From positions 1 to 20,295 of the forward strand of contig DLQD01000128.1 in assembly GCA_002480015.1 (NCBI GenBank): a stretch of DNA of 20,295 bases, given 5' to 3'. The notes beneath the pieces were generated by a model, which worked only from the letters and a program-made list of their open reading frames with translations, did not search any database and was not told where the DNA came from. A program made the position numbers and the translations under genes. Positions 7,700 through 19,066 of the stretch are shown here, piece by piece (within the stretch, counting starts at the first letter, position 1; every line of letters starts with the position of its first letter). The DNA is from Opitutia bacterium UBA7441 (GTDB lineage: Bacteria > Verrucomicrobiota > Verrucomicrobiia > Opitutales > Coraliomargaritaceae).

Positions 7700-8113
7700 C
7701 TATTCGGCGCCGTGAGCTGTCGCCTCGGCAGCTTCGAGAGCGGGTGACGGAGTATCTTCTGCAACTGCAGCTTCAATCGGCGGTGCCAGTGCGGCCTCGA
7801 TAACCTCGGCTACATCACTAACGAGCGGTTCACTCTGATACGAAGCAATAGTCAAGAGCTTGGCGTTCTCGATCGGGATGCGTGCGGTGCCCGTCTCCGC
7901 ATTAACCACCTCAAGGTTGGTCAACTTTTTGATACCGGCAGCACGAGCTTCGTCGGCTTTGACTTGGCGGTCGGCGACAACCTGAGCATCCACCGGTGCT
8001 GGGCGATTAGGCAGATATGCAATCAAGAGGATGAGCGCGAAAATCAGAATCGCGCCGAGACTTCCGAGAAAGGACAGCAAAGAATTGCTTTGGGATACTT
8101 TGGATGCAGACAT
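7700..8113 (-). CDS. Unassigned single-pass membrane protein between actF and the ccoS-like gene
   Basis: 137 residues that I cannot assign to a characterised family. One membrane helix lies at about 14-34 (FLGSLGAILIFALILLIAY), followed by a periplasmic-looking, charged, probably helical stretch (41-66), then a compact core VVNAETGTARIPIENAKLL (69-87) and an Ala/Glu/Pro-rich tail (about 100-137). The IPIENA segment recalls a motif I associate with short membrane proteins next to oxidase genes in other ACIII-bearing phyla; that memory is unverified. Spacing is tight on both sides (5 bases after actF, 8 before the ccoS-like gene), so it is co-expressed with the respiratory complex. An accessory or linker subunit is plausible. 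Confidence 0.6.
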   Translation of the reverse strand: MSASKVSQSNSLLSFLGSLGAILIFALILLIAYLPNRPAPVDAQVVADRQVKADEARAAGIKKLTNLEVVNAETGTARIPIENAKLLTIASYQSEPLVSDVAEVIEAALAPPIEAAVAEDTPSPALEAAEATAHGAE

Positions 8114-8118
8114 CGTGT

Positions 8119-9390
8119 TTACTCGGTGTAGTTAAGGGATGTAAGGATGTTCGGGTCACGAACAGGGATCGGCTCAGCCTTTTTCATACTGCGGCACATA
8201 GCAAAGATACAGATACCGCCGATACCGACGAGAGCGGCAACATCGTATGGCGTGATTGAAAACTGGCGAACAAGGTAACCTTCGCCATGATCCGGCACGA
8301 CTAGCTTGCCCGGAATAATATTCCAGTAAAGGTCGAGGAGGTGGAACGCGAGAATCCAAACGGAGACGGCGACTGTGCGCCAGACCACAACCTTGGTCTT
8401 ATACCAGAGCAGGAGGAGGAAAGGCGTGAGAAAGTGGCCAAAGATCAAGCCCATGCTCACCCACCACCAACTGTTGAGGCCGCCGTCGAAGTTCTTCTCA
8501 CGAATATTATACCAAAAGGTTTCCTCAGGAATATTGGCACTGTAAATAAGGAAATACTGCGAGAAGCTGATGTATGCCCAGAAAACTGTGAAAGCCAGCA
8601 TCATACAGGCGACATCATAGCGGTGCGCTTGTTTGAGAATGCCCTTGAGGTAGCCCTTGGCTGCGAGGATGACGCAAAGAATAATGATCGAGGCAAGCGC
8701 GGCACGCATACAGGCTGCAAAGAACCAAACGCCATACATTGTCGAGAACCAGTGGTATTCGAGGGACTTGAACCAGTCGATCGAACCGAGTGTCATAGCG
8801 ATCGCGCAAAGGAAGAGCCCTAAGGAAGACAAGCGGCGCGATTTGTGGGTATTGTTTACATCGCCCGTTTTGTCGGTGTTAAAAGACCACTTACGCAGAA
8901 GCGCCGAGACGCCAATAAAGACTGCAAAGATGCCGAACGCACGTATCGTGAAAAAATCAATATTCAGGAAAGGCGACTTCCAGGCATAGAGCGGGTCTTC
9001 GCCGACGGTACCATGACCGGGCAAGGCATTGGTTCCGTCCATCCATTTCCAGAGCAGGCCTGGGTTTTCATGGAGAAAAGGAATCGCCAGCAGCGGCAGA
9101 AAGAGGAACAGCAAATAAGGGAAGGCCGCCATGAAGTGCTCGCATTGACGGCGAATGATGGTAGGCCAGCGAGCGTGGAAGACATACCAGATTTGTGTCA
9201 GGAAGAGCATGCCAATGGCAATCGAGAGCCAGAAGCCAAAACCGATAAGCCAGCTCATGATGGGACGAACGTCGCCGTTATCCCAACCCTGTTTAAAGCC
9301 GAGAAGCGCGATAGCAATGCCGATCACACCGACGACCAGGGCGATCAGCCCAACGTTGCTGCCTTTGGAGTTAGTTATATCCGAACTCAT
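8119..9390 (-). CDS. actF: Alternative complex III, integral membrane subunit ActF
   Basis: 423-residue multi-helix protein of the ActF family, a diverged homologue of the C-terminal part of ActC. Family features include FLTQIWYVFHARWPTIIRRQ near 64-83, the loop LLWKWMDGTNALPGHG, KSPFLNIDFFTIR, a helix with TLGSIDWFKSLEYHWFSTMYGVW, FSQYFLIYSANIPEETFWY, and LHDLYWNI-like HLLDLYWNIIPG. It forms a membrane bundle next to ActC in ACIII. It starts four bases after actE ends. The ATG has no clear Shine-Dalgarno. Confidence 0.93.
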   Translation of the reverse strand: MSSDITNSKGSNVGLIALVVGVIGIAIALLGFKQGWDNGDVRPIMSWLIGFGFWLSIAIGMLFLTQIWYVFHARWPTIIRRQCEHFMAAFPYLLFLFLPLLAIPFLHENPGLLWKWMDGTNALPGHGTVGEDPLYAWKSPFLNIDFFTIRAFGIFAVFIGVSALLRKWSFNTDKTGDVNNTHKSRRLSSLGLFLCAIAMTLGSIDWFKSLEYHWFSTMYGVWFFAACMRAALASIIILCVILAAKGYLKGILKQAHRYDVACMMLAFTVFWAYISFSQYFLIYSANIPEETFWYNIREKNFDGGLNSWWWVSMGLIFGHFLTPFLLLLWYKTKVVVWRTVAVSVWILAFHLLDLYWNIIPGKLVVPDHGEGYLVRQFSITPYDVAALVGIGGICIFAMCRSMKKAEPIPVRDPNILTSLNYTE

Positions 9391-9394
9391 AGTA

Positions 9395-10048
9395 TTAAAA
9401 TCCCAGCTCTGTGCGTTGTGCGGCGGTCAGCTCTTCAACACTCGCGTTTTGCGAGCGCTGGAGCGCGCGGACGTAGAGAACGATCGACCATGCCTCTTCG
9501 GGTGAAATGCGGTCACTGAGCCCATACATGAGCCCCTTGCCGTTCATGATAACATCATAGATATAGCCATCTGTCTCATTGCGGAGACGGTCATCGTGAT
9601 AGCTGGCAGCAAGCACACCATAGGGCTTGGTCACGCCATTGCCATCACCTGCAGCTCCGTGACAGGAGGAACAGAAGATGCTATACTTTAGCTCGCCCTG
9701 CTCGATCAGTTCGTAGGTCACTTCGAGGGGCAGCTTGGCAACAAAGGAGCCGTCGGCCTGCTTACCTTGGTGGAAGACGGTGTCGCCGAGAAGCTCGTCG
9801 GCAAAGTCTTCAGAAAAGACCTCTGATTGATTGAAGTAATTACCACGGGCGATCGTGCCGGCAGGAATCGGACGGTCGTTACGCCCATCGGCAAAAAGCT
9901 CGTTTTCAGCCTGTGGTTTGTAGCGTGCCTGACGATCCATATCCGGAAAGACCTCCAGTGGTGGCTTTGTGCTGGTCGCCCCGCGGAAACCGAGAATTGA
10001 TACCGCAGCGAAAATCGCAAAAACATAAATGACTAAGAAAATACGCAT
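9395..10048 (-). CDS. actE: Alternative complex III, monohaem cytochrome c subunit ActE
   Basis: 217 residues: N-terminal hydrophobic segment (1-20), then FADGRNDRPIPAGTIARG (52-69), a signature of ActE, and a cytochrome c domain with C126-S-S-C129-H130-G followed by GDGNGVTKPYG, and M174 in KGLMYGLSDR as likely sixth ligand. ActE passes electrons from the ActA haems toward the oxidase. The segment where ActE homologues usually have a lipobox Cys reads ILGFRG here, with no Cys, so anchoring is probably by the hydrophobic helix. An AGGA overlaps the actD stop, eight bases from the ATG. Confidence 0.93.
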   Translation of the reverse strand: MRIFLVIYVFAIFAAVSILGFRGATSTKPPLEVFPDMDRQARYKPQAENELFADGRNDRPIPAGTIARGNYFNQSEVFSEDFADELLGDTVFHQGKQADGSFVAKLPLEVTYELIEQGELKYSIFCSSCHGAAGDGNGVTKPYGVLAASYHDDRLRNETDGYIYDVIMNGKGLMYGLSDRISPEEAWSIVLYVRALQRSQNASVEELTAAQRTELGF

Positions 10049-10057
10049 GGTGATGTC

Positions 10058-10587
10058 CTAGGCTGAGACCTCCTCGATGTCGGTTCCACCAATTCCCTCA
10101 AGAAACTGGCGTGTGGCGACAGGATCGTATTTGCCATCGCGTGACTCGATGGCGATGACGAGCCGATCCCCCGAGACCTCGAGGAACTTGTCACTATTGA
10201 AAAGCGGGCTGTAGTGTTGCGGGAGTAAATTGGTGATAAACATGCCGCCCAGAGTACCGAAGGCGGAGAGTAGAATGGTCAACTCATACATAATAGGGAA
10301 TGGGAACACCGGGCTGAAGAACGGCTGGCCACGAATAATCAGCGGGTAGTCAAAGGCGTTCATAAACCAGACCATGCCAAGCCCCAGGCAAAACCCGGTG
10401 ATGCCGCCACAGAATGTGAAGACAGGCACCTTGGAGCGTGGCTGCCCCTGAGCTGCAGGCATACCATGCACAGGGAAGGACGAATAAGTGTCCCACTTTT
10501 TATAACCAGCGTCCCTGACCTTTTCCGCCGCGTGGTAGAAGGAAGGTGTATCGGGAAACGAAGCAATGATTCCGTATTTTTCAGACA

Positions 10588-10588
<1 letters not shown>
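10058..10588 (-). CDS. actD: Alternative complex III, membrane subunit ActD (DUF3341)
   Basis: 176 residues with the DUF3341 layout: a soluble N-terminal part (GIIASFPDTPSFYHAAEKVRDAGY, 6-29), two membrane helices (about 55-78 and 98-120) joined by a loop with FSPVFPFPIMYELTIL, and a C-terminal segment FLEVSGDRLVIAIE. This matches ActD, a structural subunit that caps the ActC membrane bundle. Its ATG overlaps the actC stop by one base (TAATG) and is preceded by AAGGAG ten bases upstream, inside actC. Confidence 0.93.
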
Positions 10589-12087
<1,499 letters not shown>

Positions 12088-12113
12088 TTGAATCGGTTCG
12101 CAAGTGTTAGAAA

Positions 12114-15488
<3,375 letters not shown>

Positions 15489-15505
15489 TGCTCAAATAAA
15501 ATCGA

Positions 15506-16159
15506 TTAGCGGTGGCAGCCGGAACAGCTTTGTGGCGGGTTGACTTTCCAGTCGTGAACGAAGCTGACCGCTTCTTCTTTAAATTCATCAGTATCGGGAC
15601 GTTCCCAGTCGAGATTGTAGACCTCCTCAGGCGGGCGGATGAAATCCTCCGGGTTGCGGTGACAGTCCAAGCAGAAAGACATGCTGAGAGACTTGGAGTG
15701 CTCGACCACGTCCATCTGATCCACCCGTCCGTGGCATTCCATACAACTGATACCACGATTCACGTGGACTGCATGATTGAAATAAACGTAATCAGGTGTC
15801 TTATGAATACGCACCCATGGGATCGGTTCCCCCGACTCGTAGCTATCCCGGACAGGGGCCAACATAGGATCATCCTTACGGACCATACTGTGGCAGGTCA
15901 TACAAACTTGAGTGGCGGGCACGTTTGAGTGCTCGGAACGGTCCACATAGGTATGGCAATAGCGACAATCGATCTCCAGTTGCCCCGCGTGCAGCGCATG
16001 GCTGAAGGCCACAGGCTGCGTCGGCGCGTAGCCGACACGTGTGTATTTGGGCGTTGCATAATATGATATCCCCAAAACGACCGCTGTAGTCATCAGGATA
16101 ATTGCAACTATTACTTTAATTGGGATCGTGTTGACCCACTTTGGAAATACATTCGCCAT
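15506..16159 (-). CDS. actA: Alternative complex III, pentahaem cytochrome c subunit ActA
   Basis: 217 residues with an N-terminal membrane helix (about 14-34) and five CxxCH haem c motifs: C65-R-Y-C68-H69, C86-M-T-C89-H90, C139-M-E-C142-H143, C163-L-D-C166-H167 and C212-S-G-C215-H216, the last at the extreme C-terminus. Additional His residues in FSHALHAGQ, FNHAVHVN and VVEHSKSLSMSF probably serve as distal ligands. This is the ActA pattern; ActA relays electrons from ActB to ActE in the periplasm. It lies 17 bases before actB and 43 bases after the small exported peptide gene. Confidence 0.95.
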   Translation of the reverse strand: MANVFPKWVNTIPIKVIVAIILMTTAVVLGISYYATPKYTRVGYAPTQPVAFSHALHAGQLEIDCRYCHTYVDRSEHSNVPATQVCMTCHSMVRKDDPMLAPVRDSYESGEPIPWVRIHKTPDYVYFNHAVHVNRGISCMECHGRVDQMDVVEHSKSLSMSFCLDCHRNPEDFIRPPEEVYNLDWERPDTDEFKEEAVSFVHDWKVNPPQSCSGCHR

Positions 16160-16184
16160 GGCTTGTGATCAGTAGAATACAGTG

Positions 16185-16202
16185 AACCTGCTAGGGCAGG
16201 TT
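16185..16202 (-). promoter_or_regulatory. Perfect stem-loop between the small exported peptide gene and actA
   Basis: AACCTGC-TAGG-GCAGGTT forms a perfect seven-pair stem with a four-base loop. It abuts the TGA of the small gene and ends 25 bases before the actA ATG. No T tract follows in the direction of transcription, so it is not a standard intrinsic terminator. It may modulate actA translation, protect or process the mRNA, or act as a partial attenuator. Confidence 0.55.
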
Positions 16203-16415
16203 TCAGACCTTTCGTGCAACGGCTCCTTCGGCCGTGCGAACCCGCGCCATCGCGCTGCTGGGTAGGCCTTGCGTGGCTGTAGAGTTCGACCCGCTCGACC
16301 CGCTCGACCCCTGGGGAAATGCGCGTGTAGTCGACGAAACAGCGAAGACGGCGGCTATGGCCAATCCTGCGCGTTTGAGAAATCCTTTTCGGTGAGTGTT
16401 AGATTCGCTTTCCAT
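16203..16415 (-). CDS. Small exported peptide with Tat-like leader, first gene before actA
   Basis: From the ATG at 16413-16415 this is 70 residues; an upstream in-frame ATG at 16457 would give 84. The N-terminus HRKGFLKRAGLAIAAVFAVSS resembles a Tat leader with Arg-Lys in place of Arg-Arg (R9-K10-G-F-L-K), followed by a hydrophobic core and a likely cleavage after T-R-A (residue 32). The mature part would be about 38 residues: a Gly/Ser repeat (GSSGSSGSN), then LPSSAMARVRTAEGAVARKV. I do not recognise a family. It is separated from actA by 43 bases containing a perfect hairpin and is likely on the same transcript. It could be a tiny accessory protein or a leader peptide; real translation is unproven. 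Confidence 0.5.
   Translation of the reverse strand: MESESNTHRKGFLKRAGLAIAAVFAVSSTTRAFPQGSSGSSGSNSTATQGLPSSAMARVRTAEGAVARKV
16284..16310. repeat. Short 9-base tandem repeat inside the small exported peptide gene
   Basis: The unit CCGCTCGAC is present twice in direct succession, preceded by a partial third copy (GTTCGAC). On the coding strand it gives the Gly-Ser-Ser repeat. The length is a multiple of three, so slippage would keep the frame and only change the linker length. Confidence 0.6.
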
Positions 16416-16457
16416 GCGTCGTAAAAATGGACTGTTAAAAGTGCCGCTAATTCGCAT

Positions 16458-16767
16458 GGCAACCGTTTTTTCAGATTCTGTGCAATTGCTTGGAGCTTAT
16501 ATTTATTTAATTGTGCATTTATTGAGTTTCAGTCTCAATTAAAAGTGGGTCTTATCGGCCTCCGAGCCGCATAAAATAGGGGATTGTTGCTCCACGGGGT
16601 ATTGCGTTCATAGTCCCTACGGATTAAAGCACTGAAAAAGCAACTGACTCAAAATAAGAGCCGCCAATGGCTGCCATAAGCATTACTTTAACTGAAACCA
16701 ATGAGCTTGGGATCTGAATTGAGTTTGGAGAATGATCTTGAATATGTAGATGTCACGCGCAGCTCAG
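16458..16767 (-). promoter_or_regulatory. Probable promoter region of the act-cco operon
   Basis: This AT-rich 310-base gap separates the Cu ATPase stop from the operon. No ORF is supported. Read on the minus strand, it contains TTGAGA followed 17 bases later by CACAAT, and a TATAAG (plus-strand 16496-16501) lying 38 bases before the first possible ATG; either could be a -10 element. A symmetric ATTGAG-N7-CTCAAT at plus-strand 16521-16539 overlaps the -35-like site and could be an operator. No convincing intrinsic terminator for the ATPase gene was found; a short repeat CGGC-CTCCGA-GCCG at about 16557-16570 lacks a T tract. Confidence 0.35.
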
Positions 16768-18750
16768 TTAAGCGCTTCGCCCTATCGCACGTGCAGTCAC
16801 CCAGAAGCTGGAAACGAGCATGATTATCGCTGCAGCGACGGGGTGCAGCAAGCCTGCTGCGGCCAGAACCATGCCGAGCGTATTATAGGCAGCCGCATAG
16901 ATCAAATTTCCATGTAAGCGGCGATGGATGTCGCGCGCTAGGTAAATCGCTTGCGGAATGACTTCGATGCGGTCGCCGGCCAGTTGTCCCATCGCCGCAG
17001 AACGCGCCAGGCCTGTGCCAGAGTCCATCGCGACGGAACCGCTGGCCACGCGCATCGCAGCAGCGTCGTTGATACCATCACCGACGAAGAGCGGCGACTC
17101 CCCCGCAATCTGCGACTCTGTCACGCGCCGGACTTTGTCGGCAGAACTCAGTCCAGCTTCGAGCGCAACTTTTTTGGGGATCGAGACCTCAGGGCTAGGA
17201 TCACCGGTCAATATACGGGTAGCAACTTCAAGTTCGTCAAACTGCTGCCAGACCGTGTCTACGCTAGCACGCAGGCTTTCTTGCAATACAAAACAAGCCA
17301 CGATCCTTCCATCCAACCAAACAAAGACCCGCTTGCCCTTCTTTTCATGAAGCTGGTCCACTGGAGGCTCGGATGCACCTAGGCTCGCTTCGCCGACTCG
17401 AATCATATGAGCGCCCCCTGCCCCACTGACTCGACACTCTAGCCCCTGCCCTGGTATCAAGCGTAGATCTTCAATAGCGGCGCCAGCGGTCATGTCGTTC
17501 GCGACTAAATATTGCGTCAAAGCCCGTGCGATCGGGTGCGGCACACTCGATTCTGCCTCCAGCACACTAGAGAGCAAGTGAGTGCGCTCCATCGGCAGCG
17601 TTTCGTCCAACCAGAGTTCTATTACTCGCAGACTTGATTCACTCAAAGTGCCGGTTTTATCAAAAAACACCTTCTTGGTTTTAGCTAAAGCATCAATCAG
17701 CGCACCGTCGCGACTCACCAGCCCCATTTGCGCCAACCTGAAGAGTCCTTGCGAGATCGCCACAGGCGTAGCCAGCCCCAGCGCACACGGGCAGGCCACT
17801 AACAAGACCGCCATGCTATTGAGCACCACATCGATCCAGCTGCCCGCAAAGATCCAGTAAAGTGCGCTACTGAGACTCACAAGGACAACGAACGGTAGAA
17901 AGACGCGGACCAAAGCATCCGCCTGGATCTGTAAACCTGAAGGGCGACCGTCAGCCGCTTCCACTGCCTGCAAGATCGTATCCAGTTCCCGTGCACCCAG
18001 CGAGTGCTCCACCTCAAGCACAAAACGACAATCAACTGCCCAAGTACCCGCCCTCACCCGATCCCCTGGGCGACGCACCAAAGGCAAAGGCTCTCCAGTC
18101 AGCGCCGTCTCCTCCACATAGCCGACACCCTCTACGATCCAGCCATCGACCGAGAAAGCCGATCCGGGTTCAACACAGACGCGCGCACCCGGCGAGACTT
18201 GCGAGATCGGACGCTCCACCCAAATGCCTGCCCCATCCGCGACCATCGCCCGATCAAAACGCTCCTTCAATCGCTCACTCTCTAGTTTCAGTCTCGCCTG
18301 TGAGCGCTCGCCCAACATCCGACCGAAGGTATAGATCGCGATCACGATCGCCACGACCTCGTAGAATACATCGCCCTGCCCCGTGAGCGAGCCCACCACC
18401 GAGCCGATAAAGGCGCCGAGCAGACTCAGTGTAAAGAGCCCCTCGATCGAAATCCGCCGTGCACGCAGCATGCCCCAAGTCGAACTAAAGAGTGGCCTAC
18501 CCAAGAAGCCCATCACCACCAGCGAAGAAAAGATCAGCCCACCATGCAAAATCAAATAAGCCGGCGAGCCATAAGGCGGCGGCGTCATATTCAGCGCCAG
18601 CGAAAACATCATCCCTTGCCCTGCGAAAACGCCAGCGATGGCGATTTTCAACCACGCACGCGAGAGTTTGAGGTCCAGATCGTCACAATCATCCGCCCCA
18701 CGACAAACAATCGCGGGCGTATCCAGACAAGCTTGTGCATCCACTGACAT
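16768..18750 (-). CDS. ccoI: Cu+-type P1B ATPase, CcoI/CopA2-like
   Basis: 660-residue membrane ATPase. Motifs in order: actuator TGEP (218-221), metal-site CPC in VACPCALGLATP (320-322), phosphorylation site D364-KTGT, nucleotide-domain HP (405-406), hinge GDGIND (557-562), and in the last helices Y622-N623 and M644-xx-S647-S648, the Cu+ (P1B-1) signature. The N-terminus has no heavy-metal-associated domain: only about 30 residues precede helix 1, with scattered C8, C16 and C22. CcoI-type pumps export Cu+ for cbb3 oxidase assembly, which fits the operon downstream; a general Cu efflux role is the alternative. No Shine-Dalgarno is evident. Confidence 0.88.
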   Translation of the reverse strand: MSVDAQACLDTPAIVCRGADDCDDLDLKLSRAWLKIAIAGVFAGQGMMFSLALNMTPPPYGSPAYLILHGGLIFSSLVVMGFLGRPLFSSTWGMLRARRISIEGLFTLSLLGAFIGSVVGSLTGQGDVFYEVVAIVIAIYTFGRMLGERSQARLKLESERLKERFDRAMVADGAGIWVERPISQVSPGARVCVEPGSAFSVDGWIVEGVGYVEETALTGEPLPLVRRPGDRVRAGTWAVDCRFVLEVEHSLGARELDTILQAVEAADGRPSGLQIQADALVRVFLPFVVLVSLSSALYWIFAGSWIDVVLNSMAVLLVACPCALGLATPVAISQGLFRLAQMGLVSRDGALIDALAKTKKVFFDKTGTLSESSLRVIELWLDETLPMERTHLLSSVLEAESSVPHPIARALTQYLVANDMTAGAAIEDLRLIPGQGLECRVSGAGGAHMIRVGEASLGASEPPVDQLHEKKGKRVFVWLDGRIVACFVLQESLRASVDTVWQQFDELEVATRILTGDPSPEVSIPKKVALEAGLSSADKVRRVTESQIAGESPLFVGDGINDAAAMRVASGSVAMDSGTGLARSAAMGQLAGDRIEVIPQAIYLARDIHRRLHGNLIYAAAYNTLGMVLAAAGLLHPVAAAIIMLVSSFWVTARAIGRSA

Positions 18751-19066
18751 AGCTCAATTACATGAGCCCGAAATCACCGCGCGTCCAGCCTATGGATAAA
18801 AAGGATGAAAATGGCGCAAGTTGGTTCCGCGCGGAGCCCTTCATCAATGCTTGGGGAATGGGTGAAGTGGCCCTACACTAACAATGCTAGTGCCAACACA
18901 TCCAGATGACTCCGGTTCCAGAGGCTTAGTCACATCCATTATTAATAAAATAGACTTTTTACGTGTAAAGCTTGACCTTTGAGAGATATTAAATGCACAC
19001 CATCAGATAGCAATCGACCCTCCAGCTTTTCAGTGCTCCGCTCTTTCAGCCCACTTATACTTTACC
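18751..19066. other. Divergent intergenic region between the Cu ATPase and the fucosidase
   Basis: Both promoters must lie here, but none is clear. Two symmetric sequences stand out. One is a 16-base near-palindrome GGTTCCGC/GCGGAGCC (18823-18838, one mismatch). The other is CACTA-N7-TAGTG (18876-18892). From about 18935 the sequence becomes AT-rich (TTATTAATAAAATAGAC), and a TTGACC lies at 18972-18977 without a well-spaced -10 box. No small ORF with recognisable content was found. Confidence 0.35.
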
